A DNA stretch of 64,000 nt from Rhodospirillum centenum SW (GCF_000016185.1 NC_011420.2:1694501-1758500); one strand, 5' to 3'; shown: positions 48,306 to 57,646, counted from the stretch's first letter. Made by a program: numbers and translations. Notes: a model not told the origin generated them from the letters alone.

Positions 48306-49094
48306 ATGACCTACTGCCTCGGCATCAAGATCCGCGACGGGCTGATCGGCCTGTCCGACGGGCGCATCACCAGCGGCACGCAGGTCTCGGCCGCCCGCAA
48401 GATCGTCATGATGGGTGACGGCATGGCGGGCGACAGGATGGTGGGCGACAGGATGGTGGGCGACGGCGACCATCGCTTCTTCGTCATGACCTCGGGCCTG
48501 CGCAGCGTGCGCGACAAGACCCTGGCCTATCTCCGCCGCGACATGGCCCGGCCGGGCGCGCGCCCGCTGACGACGATGCTGGAGGCGGTGGGCGCCTTCA
48601 CCACCTGCCTGCGCGCCGTGGCGAAGGAGGACAAGGCCAGCCTGGAGGAGTCCAAGCTGGCCTTCAACCTGCACGCCATCATCGGCGGCCGGCTGCGCGA
48701 CGATGCCGAGCCGACCATGTACCTGGTCTATCCCGAGGGGAACTGGATCGAGGTGGACGAGCGCACCCCCTATCTCAGCATCGGCGCCACCACCTACGGC
48801 AAGCCGATCCTGGACCGGGCGCTGCGCACCGACACGCCGATGGCGACGGCACTGAAGATCGCCTACCTGTCCTTCGACAGCAGCCGCTTCAGCTCGGCCG
48901 ACGTGGGCTATCCGGTCGATCTGGTCACCCTGCACGCCCGCGACCGGCGCTGGCGCGAGGCGCAGTTCGACTATGATGACCTGATCGAACAGCGGCACTG
49001 GTGGAACCGGCACATCACCGATCTGGCCAACGCCCTGCCGGACACGCCCTGGGTGGACCGGCTGCTGCCGGAAACGGGGACCGGCCCGTCCTGA
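48306..49094 (+). CDS. Anbu-like proteasome-type peptidase
   Basis: A 262-residue Ntn hydrolase of the Anbu/bacterial proteasome homologue group. MTYCLGIKIRDGLIGLSDGR matches the family opening, with Thr2 as the would-be nucleophile, Asp in LSDGR and Lys in AARKIV. Later landmarks are GGRLRDDAEPTMYLVYPEGN, YLSIGATTYGKPILDRAL and SFDSSRFSSADVGYPVDLV. The family is T1-type and forms a helical lock-washer. Residues near 40-54 are a 15-base-period in-frame triplication (MAGDRMVGDRMVGDG) at 48423-48467. The usual partner genes are absent. Family call is strong, activity is inference. Confidence 0.85.
   Translation: MTYCLGIKIRDGLIGLSDGRITSGTQVSAARKIVMMGDGMAGDRMVGDRMVGDGDHRFFVMTSGLRSVRDKTLAYLRRDMARPGARPLTTMLEAVGAFTTCLRAVAKEDKASLEESKLAFNLHAIIGGRLRDDAEPTMYLVYPEGNWIEVDERTPYLSIGATTYGKPILDRALRTDTPMATALKIAYLSFDSSRFSSADVGYPVDLVTLHARDRRWREAQFDYDDLIEQRHWWNRHITDLANALPDTPWVDRLLPETGTGPS
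48423..48467. repeat. Three 15-bp tandem repeats inside the Anbu-like gene
   Basis: Units at 48423, 48438 and 48453 are variants of ATGGTGGGCGACAGG; copies two and three share all but their last bases. The period keeps the frame and gives M-x-G-D-R repeats. Confidence 0.9.
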
Positions 49095-49716
49095 CGGCGG
49101 CCCGGGCCGGACCGCCGGAGCGGAGGACGGCCCCCGGACGGAAGCCCACACCGGGACGGAAGCCCGCACCGGGACGGAAGCCCACCTCGTCCGCCTGCCC
49201 CGGCCCGGTGGTGTAGGCCGCCAGGAAGTAGAACCCCCCGTGGCAGCCGGTGGCGAACCAGCGCAGCCTGCTGGCGCTGAGGTCGAGGTGGGACGCCTCG
49301 CCGCGGAAGGCCCCGCCGAGGGCGAGGCGCAGCACCACCGCCTGGAACTGCTCCGCCGTCAGGTCCAGCCGGTGGACATCGCCCCCGGCCGCGGTGAAGG
49401 GATCGCCCGGCCCGATGGCGGCGACGCTGGGCACGGCCAGCTCCCGCGCCTCGAAGACGCCGCCCGCCTCCGGCAGCCCGGCCAGATCGAAGACCCGCAC
49501 CGGCTCGCCCGGACGGGCAGCGTTGAAGACCATGCGGTAACGGTCCGTCGTGCCGGCGCGGCAGTCCTGCCGCAGATCCTCGCCATGCAGGTAGCCGCCC
49601 CAGGTCAGCCCGGCAGGCGGCCGGGCCGGGGACGGCGGAGCGGCTGCGGTACCGCACCCCGCCAGCGATGCGGCCAGCAGGACCGCCAGAACCGCGGACG
49701 TCTGGGACTGTCGCAT
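49015..49716 (-). CDS. Lipoprotein of unknown function
   Basis: A 233-residue putative lipoprotein: the signal sequence ends in the lipobox LAGC (Cys about residue 19). The mature part has LTWGGYLHGEDLRQDCRAGT and RYRMVFNAARPGEPVRVFDL, and a C-terminal region with two further cysteines. I do not recognise the family. From about residue 175 the tail is three copies of GFRPG (18-base tandem repeats) and low-complexity sequence that overlaps the end of the Anbu-like gene by 80 bases, so the natural end may be earlier. ATG 49716 gives the signal peptide. Confidence 0.7.
   Translation of the reverse strand: MRQSQTSAVLAVLLAASLAGCGTAAAPPSPARPPAGLTWGGYLHGEDLRQDCRAGTTDRYRMVFNAARPGEPVRVFDLAGLPEAGGVFEARELAVPSVAAIGPGDPFTAAGGDVHRLDLTAEQFQAVVLRLALGGAFRGEASHLDLSASRLRWFATGCHGGFYFLAAYTTGPGQADEVGFRPGAGFRPGVGFRPGAVLRSGGPARAAVRTGRSPFPAAAGPPRACPAGRWPDR
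49135..49187. repeat. Three 18-bp tandem repeats in the lipoprotein tail
   Basis: Units begin at 49135 (17 bases), 49152 and 49170, variants of CCGGGACGGAAGCCCACA. They encode GFRPG repeats on the minus strand and lie just past the stop codon of the Anbu-like gene on the plus strand. Confidence 0.9.
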
Positions 49717-49930
49717 GGGGACAACATGGGAACGCCGGCCGCAGACGGCGAGGTGCTTGTCACAGGCCGGCAGCGGCCCGGGATGGTACATGCGGATGTC
49801 ACAGTGGAGGGCGGAAATGTGACCGAAGTCGAAACCCGCTCTCAACGAATCTCTGGTAGACACTGATTTGCTTCGCATTTACCCTGACCGACAAAGGTTG
49901 GGGGCGGCTTCGGCGAGGGGGCATTCCATC

Positions 49931-51244
49931 GTGACGACGACGAGCGAGAACCGACCGTTGGCGGCAACGGTCCGATTGGGGCGGCTGTTCCTGCTGCTTC
50001 CCCTTCTGGCGCTCCTGCTCGCGGCCCCCGGCACGGCCCTGGCCAAGTACGCCTCCATCGTCATCGACGCCGAAACCGGCGAGATTCTGCATGCGGCCAG
50101 CGCCGACACGCGGAACTTTCCCGCCTCGATGACGAAGATGATGACTCTCTACATGACCTTCGACGCGCTCGACGCGCGCAAGCTGACGCTGGACCAGCGG
50201 CTGAAGGTGTCGTCCCGTGCCGCCGGCATGGCGCCGTCGAAGCTGGGGCTGAAGCCGGGCGAGACCATCCGCACCGAGGACTGCATCCTGTCCCTGGTCA
50301 CCAAGTCGGCCAACGACTGCGCCGTCGTGCTGGCCGAGGCGATCGGCGGGACGGAGACCGAATTCGCCCGCATGATGACGGACCGGGCGCGGGCGCTGGG
50401 CATGCGCCGCACCACCTTCCGCAACGCCTCGGGCCTGCCCAATGCCGGCCAGCTCTCCACCGCGCGGGACATGGCACGGCTGGCGCAGGCGCTGATCCAG
50501 GACCATGCGAAGTACTATCCGTACTTCAGCACCCGCCAGTTCACCTACAAGGGCGTCACCCACGGCAACCATAACCGGCTGATGGCGCGCTACCGCGGGA
50601 TGGACGGGCTGAAGACCGGCTTCATCCGCGCCTCGGGCTTCAATCTCGCGGCCTCGGCCGTGCGCGACGGGCGCCGCCTGATCGGCGTCGTCTTCGGCGG
50701 CGAGACGGCCGTCTGGCGTGACAACCACATGGCCGACCTGCTGGACAAGGCCTTCGAGGGCCGCGCGACGCCGATGCTGGTCGCCTCGGCCGAGCGGGTG
50801 CAGGCCCCCGGAAAGGCGTCGCGCCGGACCCCGGCCAGCCCCACGCCCGGCCGCAAGCCGGACGAGAGCGGCTCGGTCGTCACCGCCATGGCGAACGCGG
50901 CAGAAGCCGTGGCCCGCAGTGCCGGCGACCTGCAACTGGTCAGCTCCGCCATCGCCGCACCGGCCGCTCCGGCAGCGAAGAAGGCACCCGGCGGCTGGGG
51001 CATCCAGGTCGGTGCCTTCAATGACCGCAGTGCCAGCCAGCGTGCCGTCGCCAATGCCACGCAGCGCGCCCCAGCCCTGCTGGACCGCGCCATCCCGCAC
51101 GTCATGGAGGTCAGTACCGGCAAGGGCAGCCTGTACCGTGCCCGGTTGATGGGGCTGGACGAAAAGACCGCCCGCCGGGCCTGCGCCCAGCTTGCCAAGG
51201 CCGGCCAGGGCTGCCTGACCGTGCCGCCGCAGCAGGGCCTGTGA
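49931..51244 (+). CDS. D-alanyl-D-alanine carboxypeptidase with SPOR domain
   Basis: A 437-residue low-molecular-weight penicillin-binding protein that trims pentapeptides. A signal peptide runs through GTALA (residue 38). The active-site motifs are SMTK (Ser66, Lys69), the SAN motif in VTKSANDCAV and KTG in GLKTGFIRAS. After a linker rich in Pro/Ser a SPOR domain (WGIQVGAFNDRSASQRAVAN to GQGCLTVPPQQ) should send it to the division site. The start GTG 49931 is preferred over a TTG at 49868 because it has GAGGGGG upstream and a standard signal peptide. Confidence 0.93.
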   Translation: MTTTSENRPLAATVRLGRLFLLLPLLALLLAAPGTALAKYASIVIDAETGEILHAASADTRNFPASMTKMMTLYMTFDALDARKLTLDQRLKVSSRAAGMAPSKLGLKPGETIRTEDCILSLVTKSANDCAVVLAEAIGGTETEFARMMTDRARALGMRRTTFRNASGLPNAGQLSTARDMARLAQALIQDHAKYYPYFSTRQFTYKGVTHGNHNRLMARYRGMDGLKTGFIRASGFNLAASAVRDGRRLIGVVFGGETAVWRDNHMADLLDKAFEGRATPMLVASAERVQAPGKASRRTPASPTPGRKPDESGSVVTAMANAAEAVARSAGDLQLVSSAIAAPAAPAAKKAPGGWGIQVGAFNDRSASQRAVANATQRAPALLDRAIPHVMEVSTGKGSLYRARLMGLDEKTARRACAQLAKAGQGCLTVPPQQGL

Positions 51245-51281
51245 CCCCCGGCGGCACCCCCGCTCCCGTTCCGCCGGCCCG

Positions 51282-52247
51282 ATGAACCCGCCACGACCCG
51301 CTGGGGAGGCCAGCCCCGGTTCCGTGCTGCCGCCGGCCGGTCCGGGCACGCCCGGCTATGCCGACATGGCGGTCGCCGCCGGCGACCGCTTCTGGCGCTA
51401 TCCGGTGGGCCTGCTGCTGGCCGTGCTCTGGCTGCTGGCGGCGACGGCGGTGATGCTGCTTCTGCTCGATCCTGCCCTGCACCGGCTGGCAGAGAGCATG
51501 ACGCCCGGCACCGCGGCCACCCTGGTGGGCGATCTCACCGGCGTGCTGCCGCTGCTGCTGAGCCTGGGCACGCTGGTGCCCTTCCTGGCCGTCGTGCTGC
51601 CCTGGCTGCACCGGCGCCCCTTCCGGGACCTGATCGCGCCCGGCGCCCGGCGCGGCCTCGACTGGGGCATGGCGGGCCGTTCCGCCCTGCTCTGGGTCGG
51701 GCTGGCGGTTGCCGAATCCCTGGTCCGGATGCCACTGGAAACGGCGCTGGGGACGCAGGATGCGCTGGGACTGACGGGGGTGGAGCCGCTGCGGCTGGCG
51801 CTCTATGCGGCCGTGCTGCTGCCCGTGATCCTCCTGCAGGTGTCGGCGGAGGAACTGCTGTTCCGCGGCTACCTGTTCCAGGGCACCCGGCTGCTGCTGC
51901 GCCCCCTCTGGGCGGCGCTGCCACCGGCCCTGCTGTTCGCCCTGGGGCATCTGGGGGCGGATGCCCAGCACGGCCTGCTGGCCTATCCGCTGTTCGTCGT
52001 GCTGGGGCTGTTCCTGGCGGCGGTGACGGTGGTGGCCGACCGGATCGAGGCCGCGGTCGGCATCCATTTCGCCCAGAACACGATGGCGATCCTGCTGGTC
52101 GGCAGCATCGCCCCGGACAAGCCGGCGCTGGCGCAGACGGCGGACCTGACGATCGGCTGGCCCGATCTCGTGTCGCTGGCCGTCGTCATGGCCGCCTATC
52201 TCTTCATCGGCTTCCGGCTGGGCTGGGTGCGCAAGCGGCGGGCATAA
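51282..52247 (+). CDS. CPBP family intramembrane metalloprotease
   Basis: A 321-residue polytopic membrane protein with about eight hydrophobic segments. The CPBP (Abi) motifs are EELLFRG, FALGHLG and HFAQNT, giving the conserved Glu-Glu, Arg and His residues of the CAAX-type intramembrane protease family. Substrate unknown. It begins 37 bases after the carboxypeptidase gene and is probably cotranscribed. Confidence 0.88.
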   Translation: MNPPRPAGEASPGSVLPPAGPGTPGYADMAVAAGDRFWRYPVGLLLAVLWLLAATAVMLLLLDPALHRLAESMTPGTAATLVGDLTGVLPLLLSLGTLVPFLAVVLPWLHRRPFRDLIAPGARRGLDWGMAGRSALLWVGLAVAESLVRMPLETALGTQDALGLTGVEPLRLALYAAVLLPVILLQVSAEELLFRGYLFQGTRLLLRPLWAALPPALLFALGHLGADAQHGLLAYPLFVVLGLFLAAVTVVADRIEAAVGIHFAQNTMAILLVGSIAPDKPALAQTADLTIGWPDLVSLAVVMAAYLFIGFRLGWVRKRRA

Positions 52248-52270
52248 CGCCCACCGCCCTCCCGACAGGC

Positions 52271-52303
52271 GAACGGGGCGCCCCTTGCGGCGGCGCCCCG
52301 TTC
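52271..52303 (+). terminator. Hairpin after the CPBP protease gene
   Basis: GAACGGGGCGCC (52271-52282) and GGCGCCCCGTTC (52292-52303) form a perfect 12-base stem, followed only by CAGAACTTC. It lies between two convergent genes and may serve both. Confidence 0.6.
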
Positions 52304-52333
52304 CAGAACTTCACCCTGCCGGAGGCGGAGGGG

Positions 52334-53716
52334 TCAGAACCCCTCCGGCGCGGCGATGCCGCTGAGCTTGAGCTGCTCCCGGATCGACGCCTTCAGCCGC
52401 TCCAGCCCCTCGGCGCTGTACGCCTCGGCGCGGGCGACCAGCACGTCCTGGGTGTTGGAGGCGCGCAGCAGCCACCAGCCGTCCGGCGTCGTCACGCGCA
52501 CGCCGTCGATGTCGTTGACCTGGGCACCGGAGGCGCGCACCCGCTCCTGGATCTCGCGGACGGAGGCGAACTTGCGCTCCTCGTCCACCTGGAAGCGGAC
52601 CTCCGGCGTGTTCAGCACGGCCGGCAGCCGGTCGCGCAGGGCCGAGAGCGGGCCCGTGCGGCTGACCAGCCCGATCAGGCGGACGGCGCAGTAGAGCGCG
52701 TCGTCGAAGCCGTAGTACTTGTCGGCGAAGAAGATGTGGCCGGACATCTCGCCCGCCAGCGGGCTGCCCGTCTCCGCCATCTTGGCCTTCAGCAGCGAGT
52801 GGCCGGTCTTCCACATCAGCGGATGGCCGCCCAGGCGCGCGATCTCGTCGAACAGGGTCTGGCTGGCCTTGACGTCGGCGATGATGGTGGCGCCGGGATG
52901 CGTCTTCAGCACGTCGGCGGCGTAGATGGCGATGAGCTGGTCGCCCCAGACGATGCGGCCCTTCTCGTCGATGGCGCCGATGCGGTCGCCGTCGCCGTCG
53001 AAGGCGATGCCGATCGCCGCCTTTTCGGCGTGCAGGCGCTCGGTGATGTCTTCCAGATTCTCCGGCACCGTCGGGTCCGGATGGTGGTTCGGGAAGGTGC
53101 CGTCGATGTCGTCGAAGAGGGTGACGTGCTCGCCCGGCAGCTTCTTAACCAGCCGGCGCAGGATGTCGCCGGTGGCGCCGTTGCCGGCGTCCCAGACGAC
53201 CTTCAGCGGCGTCGTGCCGTCATAGTCCTGGAGCAGCCGGTCCACATAGACATCGCGGATGTCCACCGTCTCGGCACTGCCCTCGCCGGTCACGAAGTCC
53301 CCGGCGGCGGCGATCCGGCCGATCTCCAGGATCGTCTCGCCGAAGACCGGGGCCTTGCCCAGCATCATCTTGAAGCCGTTGTAGTCCGGCGGGTTGTGCG
53401 AGCCGGTGATCATGATGCCGGCGTCGGCCGGCAGATGCCGGGTGGCGAAGTAGAGCATCGGCGTCGGGCCGAGGCCGATGCGGACGACGTGCAGGCCGGT
53501 GGAGGTCAGCCCCTCGACCAGGGCCGCTTCCAGCCCCGGTGAGGAGAGCCGCCCGTCATAGCCGACGGCGACGCGCTTGCCGCCGCTGCGGGCGACCATG
53601 CTGCCGAAGGCGCGGCCGATGGCGCGGGCGTCGTCGGGCCCGAGGGTTTTGCCGATGATCCCGCGGATGTCGTATTCGCGCAGGACGGTGGGATGGAACT
53701 GATAGGCAAGACTCAT
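52334..53716 (-). CDS. Phosphomannomutase/phosphoglucomutase
   Basis: A 460-residue hexose phosphate mutase of the alpha-D-phosphohexomutase family. The phosphoserine is Ser106 in [13 protein letters not shown], the metal loop is DGDGDRIGA, the sugar-binding loop is [11 protein letters not shown] and the phosphate-binding loop is [11 protein letters not shown]. It makes glucose-1-phosphate or mannose-1-phosphate for nucleotide sugars. It is the last gene of the minus-strand galU-ugd-pgm string, 17 bases after ugd. Which sugar it prefers is not readable. Confidence 0.93.
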   Translation of the reverse strand: MSLAYQFHPTVLREYDIRGIIGKTLGPDDARAIGRAFGSMVARSGGKRVAVGYDGRLSSPGLEAALVEGLTSTGLHVVRIGLGPTPMLYFATRHLPADAGIMITGSHNPPDYNGFKMMLGKAPVFGETILEIGRIAAAGDFVTGEGSAETVDIRDVYVDRLLQDYDGTTPLKVVWDAGNGATGDILRRLVKKLPGEHVTLFDDIDGTFPNHHPDPTVPENLEDITERLHAEKAAIGIAFDGDGDRIGAIDEKGRIVWGDQLIAIYAADVLKTHPGATIIADVKASQTLFDEIARLGGHPLMWKTGHSLLKAKMAETGSPLAGEMSGHIFFADKYYGFDDALYCAVRLIGLVSRTGPLSALRDRLPAVLNTPEVRFQVDEERKFASVREIQERVRASGAQVNDIDGVRVTTPDGWWLLRASNTQDVLVARAEAYSAEGLERLKASIREQLKLSGIAAPEGF

Positions 53717-53733
53717 GTCGGCACCTGTTCAGA

Positions 53734-55077
53734 TCACGCCTGCTCGCGGGCGGGCTTCTTGAGAAGGGAGGGACGGCCGATGGAATGGTAGTCGAAGCCG
53801 GCCATTTCCATGTCCTCGGCCGTGTAGACGTTGCGCAGATCGACCATCACCGGGGCCTTCATCACCTCGCGCACGCGGCGCAGGTCGAGCGCACGGAACT
53901 CGTTCCATTCGGTGATGATGACGGCGCAGTCCGCCCCGTCCAGGGCGGCGTAGGCGTCGGGGCACCAGGTCACGTCGGGCAGCATCCGTGCCGCCTCGTG
54001 CATGCCGGCGGGGTCGAAGGCGTGGACCGCGGCCCCGGCGGCCTGCAACGCCGGAATGATGTCCAGCGAGGGCGCGTCGCGCATGTCGTCGGTGTTGGGC
54101 TTGAAGGTCACGCCCAGCACGCCGATCCGCCGCCCCTCGACGGAACCGCCGCAGGCGGCGACGACGCGGTCCGCCATGGCCTTCTTGCGCCGGTCGTTGA
54201 CGTCCACCACCGTCTCGACGATGCGCAGGGGCGACCCGGCGTCGGCGGCGGTGCGGACCAGGGCCAGCGTGTCCTTGGGGAAGCAGGAGCCGCCGTAGCC
54301 CGGGCCTGGGTGCAGGAACTTCTTCCCGATGCGGCCGTCCAGCCCGATGCCCTTGGCGACGTCGTGGACATCCGCGCCGACGCGCTCGCAGAGGTCGGCG
54401 ATCTCGTTGATGAAGGTGATCTTGGTGGCGAGGAAGGTGTTCGCCGCGTACTTGATCAGCTCCGCCGTCTCCAGGCTGGTCATGACGATCGGCGTCTCGA
54501 TCAGGTAGAGCGGCCGGTAGAGCCCCCGCATCACCGCCCGCGCCCGGTCGCTGTCGGTGCCGATCACCACCCGGTCGGGGCGCAGGAAGTCGCCGATGGC
54601 GGAGCCTTCGCGCAGGAACTCGGGATTGGAGCAGACATCGAAGTCCGCCTCCGGCCGGGTGCGGCGGACGATCCGCGCCACCTCCCGCCCGGTGCCGACG
54701 GGCACGGTCGATTTCGTGACGATGACGGTATAGCTGTCCGGGTCCAGGGCGCGGGCGATCTCTTCCGCCGCGGCATAGACGTAGGACAGGTCGGCATGGC
54801 CGTCACCGCGGCGCGAGGGGGTGCCGACGGCGATGAACACGGCGTCCGCGCCGCGCACGCCCTCGGCCAGATCGGTGGTGAAGGAGAGCCGGCCGGCCTT
54901 GGCGTTCTTCGCCACCAGATCGTCGAGCCCGGGCTCGTAGATCGGGATTTCGCCGCGCTTCAGCCGCTCGATCTTGGACTGGTCCTTGTCGACGCAGACG
55001 GTATCGACGCCGAACTCCGAGAAACACGCGCCGGAGACAAGGCCGACATAGCCTGTCCCGATCATGGCAATGCGCAT
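53734..55077 (-). CDS. ugd: UDP-glucose 6-dehydrogenase
   Basis: A 447-residue enzyme oxidising UDP-glucose to UDP-glucuronate with NAD. It opens MRIAMIGTGYVGLVSGACFS (NAD-binding motif), and the catalytic Cys lies in GPGYGGSCFPKDT near residue 260. EPGLDDLV and ITFINEIADLCE are also typical. AAGGAG precedes ATG 55077. It lies between galU and the mutase, giving an acidic-sugar pathway. Confidence 0.96.
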   Translation of the reverse strand: MRIAMIGTGYVGLVSGACFSEFGVDTVCVDKDQSKIERLKRGEIPIYEPGLDDLVAKNAKAGRLSFTTDLAEGVRGADAVFIAVGTPSRRGDGHADLSYVYAAAEEIARALDPDSYTVIVTKSTVPVGTGREVARIVRRTRPEADFDVCSNPEFLREGSAIGDFLRPDRVVIGTDSDRARAVMRGLYRPLYLIETPIVMTSLETAELIKYAANTFLATKITFINEIADLCERVGADVHDVAKGIGLDGRIGKKFLHPGPGYGGSCFPKDTLALVRTAADAGSPLRIVETVVDVNDRRKKAMADRVVAACGGSVEGRRIGVLGVTFKPNTDDMRDAPSLDIIPALQAAGAAVHAFDPAGMHEAARMLPDVTWCPDAYAALDGADCAVIITEWNEFRALDLRRVREVMKAPVMVDLRNVYTAEDMEMAGFDYHSIGRPSLLKKPAREQA

Positions 55078-55148
55078 GGGGACTCCTTATCGCCTGAACC
55101 CGGACCGGACACCCCTGCCCCGGTCCGGGGCCGGGGCGACGGGATCCG

Positions 55149-56021
55149 TCACAGCATCTCCTTGAGGGCGGCGCGGACCTTCGCGGCCATGTCCGGCCGT
55201 TCCAGCGCATAGGCCACGTTGGCCAGCACGAAGCCCAGCTTGTCGCCGCAGTCGAAGCGCCGGCCCTCGAAACGGAAGCCGTGGAAGGGCTGGCGGCCGA
55301 TCAGCCGGGCCATCGCGTCGGTGAGCTGGATCTCCCCGCCCGCCCCCTTCTCGAAGCGCGACAGGTGGTCGAAGATCTCCGGCTGGAGGATGTAGCGGCC
55401 CTGGATCGAGAGGTTGGACGGCGCCACCGACGGGTCCGGCTTCTCCACCAGCCCCTTCACCTTGATGGTGCGGCCGGAGGCATCGCCGTCCACGTCCAGG
55501 ATGCCGTACTTGTTCGTCTGCTCGCGCGGGACCTCGAAGACGGACAGCAGGTTCCCGCCGACCTCGCGGTAGGCGTCCATCATCTGCACGAGGCAGGGAC
55601 GCTCGCCCAGCACCTGCTCGTCGGGCAGCAGCACGGCGAACGGCTCGTTGCCGATGAACTCCCGCGCACACCAGACGGCGTGGCCCAGCCCCAGAGGCTG
55701 CGCCTGACGCACATAGGACAGGTTGCCGGATTCGATCTGGATGTCCTCGACGATCTTCAGCAGGTCGGTCTTGCCGCGGCTGCGCAGCGTCTCGTTCAGC
55801 TCGAAGTTGAGGTCGAAATGGTCTTCCAGCGGGCTCTTGCCGCGGCTGGTGACGAAGCAGAACATCTCGATCCCGGCTGCCTTCGCCTCATCCACCGCAT
55901 GCTGGATCAGAGGCTTGTCCGCGAGCGGCAGCATCTCCTTGGGAATGGCCTTGGTCGCGGGAAGGAAGCGGGTCCCGAGGCCCGCGACCGGGAAGACGGC
56001 CTTGCGCACAGGTCTGGACAT
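55149..56021 (-). CDS. galU: UTP-glucose-1-phosphate uridylyltransferase
   Basis: A 290-residue enzyme making UDP-glucose from glucose-1-phosphate and UTP. The nucleotide-binding opening is KAVFPVAGLGTRFLPATKAI; KEMLPLADKP, QAQPLGLGHAVWCA and GFRFEGRRFDCGDKLGF are family landmarks. ATG 56021 fits MSRPVRK, with an AGGGAT upstream; the upstream frame lacks protein-like sequence. It is the first gene of the galU-ugd-mutase set. Confidence 0.97.
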   Translation of the reverse strand: MSRPVRKAVFPVAGLGTRFLPATKAIPKEMLPLADKPLIQHAVDEAKAAGIEMFCFVTSRGKSPLEDHFDLNFELNETLRSRGKTDLLKIVEDIQIESGNLSYVRQAQPLGLGHAVWCAREFIGNEPFAVLLPDEQVLGERPCLVQMMDAYREVGGNLLSVFEVPREQTNKYGILDVDGDASGRTIKVKGLVEKPDPSVAPSNLSIQGRYILQPEIFDHLSRFEKGAGGEIQLTDAMARLIGRQPFHGFRFEGRRFDCGDKLGFVLANVAYALERPDMAAKVRAALKEML

Positions 56022-56169
56022 CACGATCCCTGGTATTTCCGTGGCGGAAACATGAAGTTGGGGAACTCGCAGAGCGGGGCACGGGCGGACCGTCCGGCCG
56101 CCCTTCTTGTGCCACAGCCCTAAACGCACTGGCAACTGAGCCGGATCGCGGGCGGACCGGAACGGAAGT

Positions 56170-56919
56170 CTAGGAACCGGCCCGCGCCCTGCCCAGGAGG
56201 ATGTCCTTCGCCTGGTTGATCCTGGCGGCAATGTAGGTGGAGCCCCCCTGATCGGGGTGGTTCTTCAGCATGAGGCGACGGTGCGCCTCCTTCACGGCGG
56301 CCTCGTCCGCCCCTGGCTCCAGGCCCAGGACCTGCCACGCCTCGTCCCGCGTCATGCCGCCGGACCCGCCGCGGGCAGCGCCTGCGCCACCCTGCCCTGC
56401 GCCCCCCTGGCCCGCCCCGGCCGACTCCGCCCCCTCCCCGCGCCAGTCTGGATGGGCGCGGTCCAGATAGGCTTCCAGCAGCGGCACGGACTGGGGATCG
56501 TGGGCGCGCAGCTCCTCCAGCAGGTCCGCCAGCTCGGCCTGCGACATCTGCGACAGGACGCGCCCGGCCGCGGCACCCGCCCGGACCTCCCCGTCCATCT
56601 GACCGCTGTCATGGTCGAGCCACATGCGCAGGCCGGCGGTCTCGATCGTGCTGGACTGGCCCGGCGTCGGCCCCAGCGCCGCCTTCGCCCGCGCCAGCAG
56701 CCCCCGCCAGCGCAGGAAGAAGGGCAGGAGCAGCGGCAGGGCGTAGAGCACCTGGACGAAGCGGCCGCTGACCAGCAGCAGCATGACCACCCCGACGCCG
56801 ACCGCGACGGCCGTCCAGCGCAGCACTGCGGCGAGCCGGTGCGGATCGGCCGTGGCGAGGCCGCGGACCAGGAGATAGAGGCCGAGGAGAAGGCCGGTGC
56901 CGAGAAGAAGATACGCCAT
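56170..56919 (-). CDS. Membrane-anchored J-domain protein
   Basis: A 249-residue protein. Two N-terminal membrane segments (LLGTGLLLGLYLLVRGL; AVGVGVVMLLLVSGRFVQVL, with YALPLLLPFFL) precede a helical region, then a Gly/Ala/Gln linker (GQGGAGQGGAG) and a J domain with the HPD motif in LKNHPDQGGSTYIAARINQ. The J domain is at the C-terminus, as in DjlA-like proteins. It should recruit DnaK to the membrane. It starts one base after the VWA gene stop. Confidence 0.85.
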   Translation of the reverse strand: MAYLLLGTGLLLGLYLLVRGLATADPHRLAAVLRWTAVAVGVGVVMLLLVSGRFVQVLYALPLLLPFFLRWRGLLARAKAALGPTPGQSSTIETAGLRMWLDHDSGQMDGEVRAGAAAGRVLSQMSQAELADLLEELRAHDPQSVPLLEAYLDRAHPDWRGEGAESAGAGQGGAGQGGAGAARGGSGGMTRDEAWQVLGLEPGADEAAVKEAHRRLMLKNHPDQGGSTYIAARINQAKDILLGRARAGS

Positions 56920-56920
56920 C

Positions 56921-57646
56921 TCAATCCTTGCCGAGCTGGTGCGTCAGCCGCAGCACGGTCTCCGAGCGGCCGCGGCTCCAGTCGCGGAGTGCCGGGCGGC
57001 CGCCCGCGGCGAACACCGCCACCGCCTGGAGCAGGTCCTTGAGCTGCTGCGCGCTGCCCGCATCGAACGGGCACCAGGCGCCGCCCGAAAGCCGGGCGAT
57101 CTGCTGGAAGACGGTGCGGGCGGCGGCGTCCCCGCCCTCCTGGAACATGAAGACCGGCACCCCGAGCAGTCCCAGCTCCCCCGCCTGATGGCAGAGCCTG
57201 TCGGGGTCCTCCTCGCAGGCATCGCCGACGAAGACCAGGGCCGCCACCTTCTCCGCCCGGGTCTGCCGGAGGGCATGGGCCAGGACCTTGCCGATCTGGG
57301 TCTGGCCGCCCTGGCAGGTGACGGCGGTCATCCGCCGCAGCATCTCCGGCGCCCCGGTCAGCCAGGGGCCGGCCTTGCACTCCCCGAAACCGCGGTAGAA
57401 GACGAGCTGCACCGCCAGCCCGCCCAGCCCGGCGGCGGCCCCGAACATCTCCGCCTGGATTTGCATGGCGCGGTCCCAGGTCGGCTGCCGGCTGGCGGTG
57501 GCGTCCAGGGCGAAGACCAGCCGGCCCCGCCGGCCCGGCGCCGGGCGCGGCGAGAGCGTCGCCACCTTGCGCAGGAAGGCGTCCACCTGTCGGCGGGTCT
57601 CTGTCCCGGCATCCTCCGTCCCGGTCGGCAGCGTGCGGTCCGCCAT
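56921..57646 (-). CDS. VWA-like domain protein
   Basis: A 241-residue von Willebrand A-like protein. The MIDAS motif is in FALDATASRQPTWD (Asp-x-Thr-x-Ser variant); LVFVGDACEEDPDRL and FMFQEGGDAAARTVF show the strand-loop pattern. The family binds metal ions and protein partners. It is coupled to the membrane J-domain gene with a one-base gap, so the two are expected to act together; function unknown. ATG 57646 begins MADRTLP. Confidence 0.75.
   Translation of the reverse strand: MADRTLPTGTEDAGTETRRQVDAFLRKVATLSPRPAPGRRGRLVFALDATASRQPTWDRAMQIQAEMFGAAAGLGGLAVQLVFYRGFGECKAGPWLTGAPEMLRRMTAVTCQGGQTQIGKVLAHALRQTRAEKVAALVFVGDACEEDPDRLCHQAGELGLLGVPVFMFQEGGDAAARTVFQQIARLSGGAWCPFDAGSAQQLKDLLQAVAVFAAGGRPALRDWSRGRSETVLRLTHQLGKD

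Noticed and set aside
49868-49930. TTG start for the carboxypeptidase
   Set aside because: It lacks a ribosome binding site and would place 21 polar residues ahead of a normal signal peptide; GTG 49931 fits better.
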